Source: Muscardinus avellanarius (lineage: Eukaryota; Chordata; Mammalia; Rodentia; Gliridae). From it: a DNA stretch of 64,000 bases. The notes below the pieces were generated by a model. It was not told the origin of the DNA. It did no database searches and saw only the letters and a list, made by a program, of their open reading frames with translations. Every line of letters starts with the position of its first letter. Within the stretch, counting starts at the first letter, position 1. This document shows, piece by piece, positions 19,741 to 30,944 of this stretch. Made by a program: the position numbers and the translations under genes. The stretch lies in assembly GCA_963383645.1 (NCBI GenBank), contig OY726557.1:153148201-153212200 (forward strand), in the 5' to 3' direction.

Positions 19741-21060
19741 ACTGACCTGAAGACATTTTCAAAAGAAAGCTTTGCATACGATCACATGCTTACTGGCAGC
19801 TCTGACCTACAATAGTCTCTGACAGAAGTGGACTTCAAGGGTAACAAGACAAGACAGATGTTTGCTACAGATGATGGAAATGAGAGAAATCCATACTCTT
19901 TAACTTGATCAGGAGATTTTTTAAAAAGCTAAGGGCGATACACACTCGTGGAGGGCCAGGCTGTCACCATACTCTTCTTTAGATGCAGTTTAGCTGGAAG
20001 AAAGAAGTGAGCTGACCCGCAGAGACATGCATGACAGCTTTTAGAAAGCCTAAGTGCAGAAGTTACTGTAATTAATGGGCCTCCCCCCTGGCTCTCAGCA
20101 TCAATGCAAGTGCCCAAGCGAAATTGCAGAGCTTTTTGTGCTGAGCTTCTGAATAATTGCAGAACCTCCAGGCTCTGAAGGAGGAACCAGAAGGAGCAGG
20201 CCTCTTTGTCAGATGGATAAAAAAGGTGCTTGAGATTAAAACAACAACAAAAATAAAACAAAATACAAGGCTGGTCCTTTTTCTGAAGGCTATATCCACG
20301 AAGATTTGTCACAGGCATATCAAACTCCACATACATTGGACTAAACTCACAATTTTTTCTCTCAAATTATATTTTCACTTTACTTTTGTCTATTTTACAT
20401 GAATTTGCAAAGAAAATTCTGAGTGTTCCTATTTTTGTGGAGATAGTACATAGCTTTCCTCGATCCTCAAAGTTGTCGATAATAAAAACAAGGTTATGAA
20501 TCATCATAAAATTCTTTACCTTATAGATGAGGTAACTAAGCCCAGAGAAAGAAAGCCTAGGGTGTTTCTTTTTTAAAATTCAGGATATAATTCAGACTAC
20601 TAACTCAGCAGTTGTCATTTTCTTTTCTTTTTAATAAACAGATCAAATTGATTCCATATTTTAAGTATCTCTTGCATACACGTTCATGTTTCTGGTTTGT
20701 TGGAGAGTCCAAATGTGATAGGTAACAAATGTGAAATGGTTTTTAACTTTATCTAATCAGTATCGTGAACTATGTTCAGTTTAATCCATATTCCACTCCA
20801 ATAGCACAAAAAGGTCACATCACTTTTAGGTAACTTTTCAGTTGTTAAAAAGCTCATGTTTATCTGTTTCTTCCTCTTCTCTTTTCTCTCTCCTAGCCCA
20901 GCATTGACCATTAACTCAGACTTAGAAACCTCTGACACAAGAAAAAGATGTTCTCCTTTTACATGTTTTCTATGCTTCTTCTAGGAACCTTTGCCTCTGC
21001 ATATCAGAGTATGAAAGATAAATGGAAAGGGACAAAAGGCTCTTATCAAAATTCTACTTG
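19741..21060. other. Unassigned DNA
   Basis: About 1.3 kb. A 135-aa minus-strand frame (19929-20336) and two overlapping frames show no domain, and there is no exon-like splice context I can defend. A weak MIR-like piece lies near 20500-20560. Confidence 0.4.
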
Positions 21061-21254
21061 GCCTGGGTGTGGTGGCACACACTTGTAATCCCAGGATTTG
21101 GGAGGCTGAGACAGGAGGATAGTGGTTTGTGGGCAGCTCAGCTACTTAATGAGTCCCTTTGCAACAAATGAGACCCTGTTTCAAACTAAAGAATTAAAAA
21201 TAGGGCTGAGGATGTAGCTTAGAGTTAGAATGCCCCTGGCTTCCATCCCTAGTA

Positions 21255-21302
<48 letters not shown>

Positions 21303-21310
21303 ACACACAC
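21061..21310 (+). mobile_element. B1-dID SINE, type I, with (CA)n tail
   Basis: 'cctgggtgtggtggcacaca' to 'tccatccctagtaccacaca', then about 21 CA units up to 21298. The dinucleotide array grew from the SINE tail. Confidence 0.9.
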
Positions 21311-21590
21311 ATTCTACATGGCCCTTGCCAATTTGGGTAAAGTTGTCTATCTATAGGGCCATCATTGAACAAAGCGGGTCTCCAAGTGCTGGCTCTTGTC
21401 AGCAGCTATAATGTCCCTTGAACCTTCTTACTGCAGAGTTCCAGGATTTGGTCGACTCTTCAGGCACTGTCTCTTCTAAACTTCCATGTCTATCTCTGGC
21501 ACTTTTCTAATGGAGTCTAGAAAGTTCTTCCTTGACTATATTCTCCAGACTCTACCAAACCCATTGGGAGTTCTCATACTCCTGCCTTTC

Positions 21591-21815
21591 AAAATGGTGT
21601 AGACAGGCCGGGCGTGGTGGCGCACGCTTGTAATCCCCACGCTTGGGAGGCAGAGACAGGAGGATCGCGCAGGTTCGAAGCCAGCCGCGCGCGCTGGCTT
21701 AGGAGACCCTGTTTCCAAATAAAAATGTAAAAATAGGTCTGGGAGTGTAGCCCGGAGGTAGAAGGGCTTCCAGGAACCCCAGTACCACCAAAAAAAAAAA
21801 AAAAAATGGTGTAGA
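21591..21815 (+). mobile_element. B1-dID SINE, type II, near-intact, with TSD
   Basis: Perfect 13-bp TSD AAAATGGTGTAGA (21591-21603 and 21803-21815). The body retains CpG-rich 'gccgggcgtggtggcgcacg', 'gcgcaggttcgaagccagcc' and 'gcgcgcgctggcttaggaga', then the shortened ID half 'tctgggagtgtagcccggag', and A18. Retained CpGs, a clean TSD and a pure A tail mark it as one of the youngest SINEs here. Confidence 0.94.
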
Positions 21816-24060
21816 TGGAGTGTATTTTTCCAGCCTCTCCCCTTTCTGCCTTGTCATCTCTAATTCTCCCCTAACTCTGGCAAATCAGTGTCTGTTGCCT
21901 GAGCAAATGTTCAGTCCAGAATAAGAAACCAGCTTTGTAATTCCCAAGGGTGAGTACTTGGATCCTTCCATCTTCTTTGATTTTGGAGGTGGAGAAGGTA
22001 AAGGAAAGCTTACCCATTCTCACTAAGCCAGAGGACATAAAGAATATCTTCACCTCTTTGTGATGTCCTCTTATACTTAAAGGATGAGGACAGGAGGGTG
22101 GTGTGGGTGGGGAAGACTACTTTGCTATGCTGCGCTGATCTCTGGAGAAGCTGAACAATATCAGTTACCTAGGTTCTGGAGGAGCTACCTCATTCCTAAA
22201 TATTCAGGAGTTTCTTCAGAGTACCAGGTAACTAGTGTAGCTTTGCTCCTACCTGTGGTTCTCAGATTTAACAAATTTCTACTTTCTTTCCTATTATCAG
22301 AATCTTATTTAAAGTTCTCATCAGTATTTATTTGCATTGTTACAATTCTGCTACCTCTGCCTTCAGTATGGGGCCACTCCTCACTCCAAGACATTGGTCC
22401 CCTTGCTTCATAGAGTGGCCTATGTTGATGATACCAAGTCACTTAATGCTCAGTCATGTTTCCTCTCTGTACTGACGATGAAACCTAAACTATAGCATGG
22501 CATACCATATTCTTCACAATCTTAAACATTTCCTCCTTTTCAGGATCATTTCAAATTTCCAGACACCCTCTTACATCTGCACCCATCCTAAATTCCATCC
22601 GTAGTAACTGCATATCCTACCCTGAAAAATCCATGTTTTCCCATGATCTTGAGTCTTTGTAATAGTCTTCTTCCAGCTGAATGAGACCTTTCCTGCTCTC
22701 CAGTCTCAGATATGTCTGGTATTTCACTTACTATGTTCTAGGTTTTGTTGTTTCTGCTGTAATAGTATTGTGGTGATGTTCCCTTATGTCCAGTTATTAT
22801 TTTTTTTATCTACAGATCATTATTCTTCCTTTGTGCTCTTAAGCTTCTAGTACATTTCTCTATATCTCAGTACTCAGCATATTCTGGTGTAAAAGTTTTT
22901 CCTAGAGAAAGTTATTTGAGGAAGGACATAAACATCCTAATAACAATAAGTGGCCAACACACAGTAGTTGATAAGTGCTTGGATTCTCATCAGGATATTT
23001 GAATTGATCACTGTATTTTAATAAAAGTAAATTTATAAAACCATATTTGTTCTGTGAGGGCCTATGATAAGAGTTCTGGCTGTTTTACTGCCCTTGTGGG
23101 GTAAAGAGCAAAACAATTATAGGTAGGGATAGGAGAAGGCACTTCGAAAAATATAATTTATAGCTAGATATAAACTGGTGTGTTTATAACTTTTTTCATT
23201 TTATATTAAAGTTATTTTTTTCCTTCTAGGCTCTTGAAAAGTTTGGTAAAATCCTGTCTCAACTAAATTCATTTTTTCATTTTCTCCTGAAAGCATTTGA
23301 CTTAGCACTAATGAGAAATTGATCTCTCAAAGAGAAAGAAATTAAAACCAAACAGTGAAGGTAGGTAAATGCTTTTAGAAGACCTCTGCACTGGATTATA
23401 AACCTTTCCAGTGAGACATGCCTAAAACCAAAAGATGCTGTAGAATTGGATATAGCCCCAAACTGAAATATTTTCTAGTAAAAATCATAGTTGTGGTGGC
23501 ATTGAATCATTTGCCCTGTAGCTTTCTACAGTGTTATCAGCTGAATAATCTGTCATTTCATATTAGCGTGGACAGGAAACCTGCCAGTATTCCTTAATGT
23601 AGACTGAAAGGAAAAATATTTATAAAGAACTGGAAACTTTATTACTTGTTGAATTTGCATGAGTTTTTTCACTGTCTTTTCAGCCTACTTTTTGTATAAA
23701 TATCCAAATCTCATAAGAACCAGGGATAAATCATTGCTCTTCTGTAGCATCTAAGGCCACAGAGATCACATCTAGGGCAAAATTATGAATTTTTGATATT
23801 CCCACCTGGGATGGCTTTGGTCCATTTTAAATTAGCTGACCTAATTAGAAAACTTGACCATGCTAAGCTGTTTAATGTTAAAAGAATTAACTTTATTTAT
23901 TTTTAAGTTCTGTCCTAGAGAACAACTTTTTTTTATCATTTAACTCAAAATTTTTTCCTTTTAAATTGTTTATCACAGGTATTTTATCACCATGATGAAA
24001 TTCTAATAACTCAAATTTTTAAAAAGAGTCAAATCAACACCAGCTAATTGACTTTTATTT
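21816..24060. other. Unassigned DNA
   Basis: About 2.2 kb without a convincing repeat or exon. A 109-aa plus-strand frame at 22084-22413 has no recognisable domain. Weak L2-like sequence may lie around 22560-22870. Confidence 0.4.
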
Positions 24061-24069
24061 GTGTCAGTG

Positions 24070-24210
24070 AAGGGTAAGAGAAAGTGCATTGGGCAGTCAT
24101 TACAAAACCACACATCTAATCTAACTTGCTAATTGACCTTTATTTTAATTCTCTGGTTCATCTCCCTCATCTATAAAATGGAAGAGGGGACTAGATTTAT
24201 ATGATACTTT
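24070..24210 (+). mobile_element. MIR
   Basis: 'ttctctggttcatctccctc', 'atctataaaatggaagaggg' corresponds to the MIR core end 'cctcatctgtaaaatgggg'. Confidence 0.7.
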
Positions 24211-24642
24211 TCACGTATTTACCCATAGCTCAGAATTGTTCTCTCAGTCTTGGGCCACTTTCCATGATTTATTTTCTCTTATGATAACAGTAATCCCCAG
24301 AGAATCAGTTTGCAATATTTTTCTTTGAAGTTGCCCTGAAGTTTCTTATCCCGATCAGTCTCAGAAAGAGACAGGCTCTAAGTTTCCAACTTTCAGTCTG
24401 GACTGCACCACACACAACAGAACACTGTCCTCTTCTGTGATGACATACAAGAATACAAAATGTTGCTCAGGGCCCTTGAGACATTTGCTGATCCCTTCGT
24501 CCTCAGGTGCAACAACCTGGCTATGGACAGGAATCAAGAGCTAAATTAGGTGGAAGGGAATAACCATTAACTCATAAAGTGTTAACTCATTATTGATGGA
24601 AGCAAATGAGGAAATAAAGCATAAGTTAAAAGTTCAGTTGAG

Positions 24643-24858
24643 AGCCGGACGTGGTGGAGCACATTTATAATCCCAGTATTTGGGAGACTGAGACAGGAGG
24701 ATCAGGGTTCAGGGACAGCCTCAGCTATTTAGTGATGCCCTTTGCAACTCAGTGAGACCCTGTTTCAAAATAAAGGATAAAAAATGGGACTAGGAATGTA
24801 GCTAGAGGGTAGAATGCCTTTGGGTTCCATCCCCAGTACCGCAAAAGAAAAAAACAAA
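24643..24858 (+). mobile_element. B1-dID SINE, type I
   Basis: 'gccggacgtggtggagcaca' to 'gggttccatccccagtaccg' plus an A-rich tail. Confidence 0.9.
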
Positions 24859-24957
24859 AAGTTTGATTGAGTTTAGGCATAAGTAGTCTCATAGATATGG
24901 ATATTGTGGAGAACTATGAATGTATTGCCTGGTTAATCAACTCAAAATCTGTGTTAA

Positions 24958-25161
24958 ATGGCTGTGGTGGCATATTCCTATAATCCCAGTACTTGGTAGT
25001 CCGAGACAGGAGTATCACAGGTTCAAGACCAGTTTTAGCAATTTAGCAAGACTCAGCAACCAAGCAAGTCCCTGTCTCAAAATAAAACAAAACAAAAACA
25101 ATCAAACAAAGGGTGGGGGTATACCTCGGAGATAGAATGTTCCTGGGTTCAATCCCCAGTA

Positions 25162-25209
<48 letters not shown>

Positions 25210-25252
25210 CACACCACACCAACACCACCACCACCACCACCACCACCACCAC
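24958..25252 (+). mobile_element. B1-dID SINE with (CA)n(CCA)n tail
   Basis: The SINE body runs to 'gttcaatccccagtaataca'. Its tail became about 20 CA units (25165-25204), then a 'taccacaccacacc' transition and about 10 CCA/ACC units (25222-25252). Confidence 0.88.
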
Positions 25253-25569
25253 TGACAAAAATAATAACAAAAGAAACCCTGTATTAGCCAAACAGGTTAT
25301 TTTTAAATGTAAATACAAAATAGCTATAACACTTGTGCATTTGGTTTCTTCTAATTGTTATCTACTGAAAAAAAAAAAATCACTCACAGCTTTTTGATGA
25401 TGTTGAATGGGACCACTAAAGGACTAAGTTACTTTGGGCCATCAACTTAATTTCACTAAAAAAATCCACTTGTAAACTGATTGATAATAATATTTTTTGT
25501 AGTAGTGAGGATTTGCCATATTTAAAGGTACTATCATTGTGCTAATCAAAGATGTTCAGTTGGTATTTG

Positions 25570-25835
25570 GTATTCAACATTAAAAATTAAAAAATATTAG
25601 TTGTGGAGTGTCTGCTATGCCTACTATGGATCAGGCACAGTCTTCTCTTACTCAAGAAAGTGGAGAGAAATTTTTTGACATAGTCACATTAAGCTAAGAT
25701 CTAAAGGATAAGAAAGAGGCACTCATTTTGAATCCAGAAGAATAATATTGCCAGTGAGAATAAGAGGTACAGAGGTCATGAGATTAGGATGAGTTTGGGC
25801 CTAGCTAGGAACTAAGAGAAGGCCAGTGTGAGGAG
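25570..25835 (+). mobile_element. LINE-2 fragment (probable)
   Basis: 'gagtgtctgctatgcctact', 'atggatcaggcacagtctt' and 'gaactaagagaaggccagtg' follow the L2 3'-end order. Confidence 0.5.
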
Positions 25836-25967
25836 AATTTATTAAGGGAGAATAAGAATGTAGAGATTTGCATTTGAGGGGGAAATTAAAACAGATTATC
25901 TAGATAGTTTATTTTTTTAAATATTTTTTAGTGCACTATAGTCATACATCTTAAATAGTTTTACGTT

Positions 25968-26183
25968 GATGAGTAGGATTTTTTTTTTTTTTGGTGGTAC
26001 TGGGGTTCCTGGAAGCCCTTTTACTGCTGGGCTACACTCCCAGACCTATTTTATATATTTTTGAAACAGGGTCTCTTAAGCCAGCACGGCTGGCTTTGAA
26101 CCTGCGCAATCCTCCTGTCTCCGCCTCCCAAGCACAGGGATTACAAGCGTGCACCACCACACCTGGCGATGAGTAGGATTTTT
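25968..26183 (-). mobile_element. B1-dID SINE, type II, with TSD
   Basis: GATGAGTAGGATTTT occurs at 25968-25982 and 26168-26182. The body is antisense from 'ggtggtactggggttcctgg' to 'gcgtgcaccaccacacctgg'. Confidence 0.92.
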
Positions 26184-26194
26184 AAAAATAATTT

Positions 26195-26345
26195 TATACC
26201 AGTGTTTGCCATCCAGTTACTCTGGGGTCTGAGACAGAATTACAGGTTTGAGGCCAACTTCAGCAACTTGAGAGATCCTGTTTCAAAATAAAAAGGGGTA
26301 GGGATGCAGGTTGGAGGTTCTATCTCCAATACTACCACCAACAAC
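26195..26345 (+). mobile_element. Degraded B1-dID SINE
   Basis: Only 'gggtctgagacagaattaca', 'gagagatcctgtttcaaaat' and 'ggtagggatgcaggttggag' are recognisable. Confidence 0.6.
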
Positions 26346-26364
26346 AACTGGTTAGGTATTTTAG

Positions 26365-26765
26365 TTAGAGAACCATCACTTAGAAAAAGTCCTTATGAGC
26401 ATTATGCTAAGTGAGAGTAGTCAGTCACAAAAAGTAAGAAATCAGATACTCTCCCTAGTATGTTGAAGCTAGGGAGAAAAAGAGTCACAGGAGGAACTCT
26501 AGACTAAGAAGGAGAAAGTATAGATGAGCAAATAAGATGACCTAACTGAGGGGGTGGGAGGGGAGAAGAGGTAAATTCCTTAATGTATATGCTGTACATT
26601 CACAAACATATCAAAATCAATAACCAAGCCAAACATGAGAATGCGTATAGGGGGAAGGAATAGGGAGGGAACTGGGAAAGGGCTAAATGAGTGATGTGTA
26701 TATGTATGCCTCTACCATATTGTACCCTATTAAGATGTATGACTACAATGCACCAATAAAAAATT
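26365..26765 (+). mobile_element. 5'-truncated L1 (3'UTR), sense
   Basis: 'gcattatgctaagtgagagt', 'agctagggagaaaaagagtc', 'acaaacatatcaaaatcaat', 'ctacaatgcaccaataaaaa' parallels 40460-40829. It lies tail-to-tail with the minus-strand L1 that starts at 26768. Confidence 0.82.
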
Positions 26766-27154
26766 AAAATATTTTATTGGTATATTTTAACTGTACACGA
26801 TATTGAGATTCATAGTGATATTTTCATTTATGTATATAACGTTATTTGGTCTGTTTTTTTTCCGTATCACTTTTTCTTTTCTCTCCCCCAATCTCTTCCC
26901 ACTACTTTACTTGTCTTTCTCCTAATTTTCATGAGGTCCCCCCCCCCTCTCTCTCTCATGAGACCCTTGATTTACTGATTATGGCTGATCTCACTTAGCA
27001 TGAAAACTACAAATAACAGATTTGTTCTTTATGGCTGAGTAAAACTTCATTGTGTGTTTATACATTTTCTTTATTCATCTGTTGACAGACACCTAGATTG
27101 GTTCCATAACATTGATGTTGTAAATTGTGCTACTATAAACATGGATATGCACAT

Positions 27155-27170
27155 ATCAGTATTGTATTCT
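27155..27170. repeat. Target-site duplication of composite copy 3 (tail side)
   Basis: The 16-mer ATCAGTATTGTATTCT is repeated exactly at 30929-30944. Removing everything between the two restores a continuous L1 ORF2 remnant. Confidence 0.93.
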
Positions 27171-27550
27171 TTTTTATACATTTTTATTGGTGCATTGTAA
27201 TCAAACATCACAATGGAATACAAGACTTGTGTGGATATCCAAGTACACATCATCCAATTAGCCTTATTTAAATCCCCATCCCATTTCCTTTTCCTCCCTC
27301 AATCCCATTCTTGATTTAGTGTTTAACATTGATATATTTGTTTATGTACATCGTATGTTTTAATGAGATTCCATCTTCCCCCTTCCCATCTCCTCTGGTT
27401 GGTCACCTTAATTGCTCTTCCATAGGGTCCTTTCTTCCACTAGATTCCCTCCTATTACCCATTTCTTCCTAGTTTTTGCATATTAGGGAGAGCATCTGAT
27501 TTTTAATTTTTCTTTTATATTTCTCGGTGTATTCCACCTTTCAAGTTCTG
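27171..27550 (-). mobile_element. L1 3'UTR-derived 3' module of copy 3
   Basis: 'tttttattggtgcattgtaa', 'cacatcatccaattagcctt', 'ggtcaccttaattgctcttc' and 'tagtttttgcatattaggga' are antisense to 17371-17736. Confidence 0.86.
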
Positions 27551-28720
27551 ATCCTACTCACGAAGGCCCCAGCACTGGCCTGGTAATCCGGCAGATTCTG
27601 TTCCCAGCCTCGCTGGCTCCAGTACCAGCCTTGCCTTTGGGTAGGTTCCTATTCCGGCCTTGTTGGCTCCATCTACGGCCTCACCAAATGGCAGGCCCTG
27701 ATCCCGGCCTCGCTGGACCCAACCCCGGCCTCATCCCTCAGCAGGCTCTGATCCCGGCCTCAGAGGCCCCAGCACCAGCCTTGCCTCATGGCAGTCTCTG
27801 ATCCCAGCCTTGCTGGCCCCGGCACTGGCTGCATCCCTTGGCAGGCTCTGATCCCAGCTTTGGAGGCCCCAGCAGTAGTTTTACCACACAGCAGGCTTTG
27901 ATCCCGGCCTTGCTGGCCCTGGCACCAGCCTCACCCCTCAACAGGCTCCGTTCCCGACCATGAGGGCCCTAGCACCAGCCTTGCCTCATGGTAAGCTCTG
28001 ATCGTGGCCTTATCACTGGCCCCGATATCGGCCTCACCCCTCGGCAGGTTCTGATCCCAGCCTCAGAGACCCCAGCACCAGCCTTGCCTCACAGCAGGCT
28101 CCAATCCCAGTCTTGCTGGACCTGGCACTGGCCTAACCCTTTGGCAAGCTCAGATCCTGGCCTCGGAGGCCCCAGCACTAGCCTCGCCTCATGGCAGGTT
28201 TTGATCCCGGCCTCGCTGTCCCCAGCACCGGCCTCACCCCTTGGCAGGCTCCAATTCCGGCCTCGGAGACCCCAGAACCGGACTTGCCTCATGGCAGCTC
28301 TGATCCCAGCCTTGCTGGCACCCTCCTTACCCGTCGGCAGACTCCGATCCTGGCCTCGGAGGCCCCAGCACTGGCCTTGCCTCATGGCAGGCTCCAATTC
28401 CTGCCTTGCAGTGTAACCCTTCAGCAGGTTTAGATCCCAGCCTCGCTGTCTCCGGCACCGGCCTCACCCCTCAGCAGGCTCCGATTCTGGCCTAGGAGAC
28501 CCCAGCACCAGGGCTGCCTAATGGCAGTTTCCAATCCTGTCATTGCTGGCCCCAGCATTAGCCTCACCCCTCAGCAGGCTCAAATCCCAGCCTCGGAGGC
28601 CCAAGCACCGGCCTTGCATCATGGTAGGCTCAGATCCTGGCCTTGCTGGCCCAGGCACAAGCCTAGCCGCCCAGGTAGGTGCCCATCCTGGCCTCAGAAG
28701 CCCTGGCATCGGCCTTGTTA
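27550..28720 (-). repeat. 100-bp-unit GC-rich VNTR of copy 3
   Basis: Antisense repeats of 'cctcacccctcagcaggctc' alternating with 'ccttgcctcatggcaggct', about 11-12 units, with the GGGGTGAGG variant shared with copy 2. Confidence 0.92.
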
Positions 28721-28799
28721 TCTTGCTGTGCATTGGGCTCTGTTCTCTGCTACTATGATCAGGTCGTCTACAGATGTTTGCTATTTTCATCCTTCTTCT

Positions 28800-29010
28800 T
28801 CTTTTTTTTTTTTTTGGTGTACTAGGGTTTCTGGAAACCCTTCCTTTCACCTCTGTGCTCTACCCCGGGGACCCACTTTTTTTTTAAATTTGGAAACAGG
28901 GTCTCTCAGGCCATCAAAGCTGGCCATGAACCTCCATGATCCTCCTATCTTCGCTTCCCAAATGGGGGGACAACAAGCATGCACCAGCACACCTGGCATT
29001 CTTTGATTTT
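28800..29010 (-). mobile_element. Embedded B1-dID SINE module (copy 3)
   Basis: Poly-T, 'ggtgtactagggtttctgga', 'cccaaatggggggacaacaa', 'gcatgcaccagcacacctgg'. It shares with the copy 2 module the unusual 'gtttgggaag' and 'ggtccccagggtagagc' sequences, showing common descent. Confidence 0.85.
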
Positions 29011-29019
29011 TTTTTTTTT

Positions 29020-29270
29020 AATATGAGAGAGCAATACATGTCTTTTGCGAAAGCTGGGACCCCAAATTCCTAGTGGCAATGAATTTTGTCCTCCCTCCAA
29101 AGGCAGAGGTCCACAGCTTCACTCTGGAGAGCAGGCTCTACTATTCCACATACATCCTGGCCTCCTGCTCTGCACAGAGGAGCATGGTGGTCATGAGGGC
29201 TGATGAGTCCCAGAACATGCAGTGTGGCGGCCCATCCCAGCCATGCAAAGCTCCCTCTGAAATCCTCCAT
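29020..29270 (-). mobile_element. Spacer module of copy 3 (empty LTR site)
   Basis: 'ctaggaatttgggg' and 'gacaaaattcattgcc' in element orientation are continuous here, whereas copy 2 has the solo LTR at this point. Confidence 0.8.
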
Positions 29271-30144
29271 ACCCTTTTACCACTTAGCATATTTACCAGA
29301 AATCCCAAAAATGTGTGGCAGGAGCAGTCTACTTTTGGAGAGATTTCCTCAAAAGTTCAAGGTGGACTGGACTTGATCTGTCTGCCCCTCCAAACTCTGG
29401 TCACCACCACCACTGCTGCTGCCACTGCCATCTCGGTTCTCTCCTGACCACCTTTCCCACACAATTTGTTTTCCAGAGTTCCCGAGCATGTGTGGCAGTA
29501 GCAGTAAACCTCTGAGGATATTCCTTTAAAATTATGGGGTGGATTTGATTACATCTATGCCTCTACCAAATACTGACCACCGCTTCCACTGCCTCTGCCA
29601 TCTCGGTTCTCCGCTGAGCACCCTATTCACACAGCATGTTGTCCCAAATTCCCGAGTGGAGTGTGCGCGGTAGTAGCATTCTACCTCTGGGGCAATTTCT
29701 TCAAAAGATCAAGGTGGGTAGAATCAAATCTCTGCCTGTTCTGGATACTGACTGCTGTCATTGCCACTGCCTCCACCATCTCAATTCTCTCCCAAACACT
29801 TTTTCCACACTGCATGTTGTCCTGAATTCCTGAGTAGGCATGGTGGCAGCATTCCACCTTTGGGGCAATTTCTTGAGAAGATCAGGGTGAGTTGGATCAT
29901 ATCCTTGCCTCTCCCAAATGCTAGCCTCCTTTACCACCACTGCCGTTGCCGCTGCCACCACCTTCCTCCTTGTTCTCCACTGGTCTCCTTCCTAATGGAT
30001 AACGTTCAGAATTCTTAAGGCTGTGAGGAGGGAGCCGTCCCCCTTTGTGGGGACTTTTTCCCAAACGTTCCATGTGAATTGGATAGGATTTGTCTGCATC
30101 TCTGGAATCCTGGCTGCCACCACCGCCATTTCGACCCCTCTCCA

Positions 30145-30145
<1 letters not shown>
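29270..30145 (-). repeat. ~170-bp YY1-type monomers of copy 3
   Basis: Antisense cores 'gccatctcggttctctcctg' (about 29427), 'gccatctcggttctccgctg' (about 29597), 'ccatctcaattctctcccaa' (about 29776) and 'gccatttcgacccctctcca' (about 30125) match the sense monomer starts of copy 2. Confidence 0.84.

Positions 30146-30212
<67 letters not shown>
30145..30212. repeat. (TA)n microsatellite
   Basis: About 30 TA units between the linker and the first monomer. In copy 2 the same place is an A tract, so the dinucleotide expanded from an A-rich tail after insertion. Confidence 0.9.
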
Positions 30213-30214
<2 letters not shown>

Positions 30215-30369
30215 TTAATACGAGAAAACAGTATGTGTGTTTTGAAGCCGTTGTGGGATCAAGCACTTAGCAGCAATGAATTTTATCTCCCTTCTAAGAG
30301 CAGAGGCTCACAGCCTCACCATGCCAAGCAGGAACTGCTGTTAGGAGCACACCAAGGGCTCCAGCACAG

Positions 30370-30640
30370 CACAGAGGTGCTGGGCTTCTCAGGATATGGG
30401 TGGCTCAGCTTCCTGCCTGGCACCAGGCTGCCTGGGATGCAGGACTCGGCTTCCCGCTGGGCGCTGGGCTGCCCAGGAAGCCGGGCTCAGCTTCCCGCCA
30501 GGTGCTGGGCTGGCCAGGACACCGTGCACTGAGCTGCCCAGTACACATGGCCCAGTTTTCTGCCGGGTGCTAGGCTACCCAGGATGTGTGGCTTGGCTTC
30601 CCACTGGGAGCTGCTCAGCTCCCTCCACTGTGCCTAGATT
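30370..30640 (-). repeat. 41-bp GC-rich array of copy 3
   Basis: Antisense 'ggcttcccgctgggcgctgg', 'gctcagcttcccgccaggtg' repeats, homologous to 13514-13770. Confidence 0.82.
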
Positions 30641-30928
30641 GTTTTTCTTACAGGGTCTGTTAGAAGTTCCCAGCATGCGTGGCCAAAGTCATCCTCTCTC
30701 TAAACTCTTCTGGGGTGCTCTTCCAAAAATCACATTTTTGCATGGTGTGCACCTCTTTGTCATCCTGCTTCCAATTACGCATTATCCTCTCTCTCTCTCC
30801 TGGTTTCTAGATAGCAAGTTAAGGCTGGAAATGTCTCCCTGAGTTGTCCCAAGCAGATATTAATCCAAAAACTGGTGTCCAGGGCTTCTCCAAGAAATGC
30901 ATGTTGGTTTTGGTGGCTGCCATTTTGA
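30640..30928 (-). promoter_or_regulatory. 5' leader of composite copy 3
   Basis: Unique ~290 bp present only in this copy. Its outermost bases on the element strand read AAAATGGCAGCC, a YY1-like motif at the very 5' end, the position typical of L1 and SVA-like promoters. Promoter function is inferred. Confidence 0.55.
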
Positions 30929-30944
30929 ATCAGTATTGTATTCT
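30929..30944. repeat. Target-site duplication of composite copy 3 (5' side)
   Basis: Exact repeat of the 16-mer at 27155-27170. Confidence 0.93.

Larger units (their letters stand above)
27171..30928 (-). mobile_element. Composite VNTR retroelement, copy 3 (longest)
   Basis: A 3.76-kb insertion in the antisense L1. On its own strand the order is: leader (30928-30640) beginning near 'ttcaaaatggcagccaccaa', 41-bp GC-rich array (about 30620-30370), linker (30370-30215), (TA)n where copy 2 has poly-A (30210-30145), YY1-like monomers (30145-29270), spacer (29270-29020), B1-dID SINE (29010-28800), linker (28800-28720), VNTR (28720-27550), L1-3'UTR module (27550-27171) ending in a T run on the plus strand. 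The leader is absent from copy 2, so this is the best candidate for a full-length copy. The 148- to 169-aa frames at 30023-30842 cross module borders and are not credible proteins. Confidence 0.9.

Noticed and set aside
19929..20336. 135-aa minus-strand frame, possible exon
   Set aside because: Overlapping frames are also open, no domain or conserved splice structure is visible, and nothing nearby supports a gene.
30023..30842. 148-169-aa frames with a YIYIYI run
   Set aside because: They read through the (TA)n tract and the antisense 5' array of composite copy 3.
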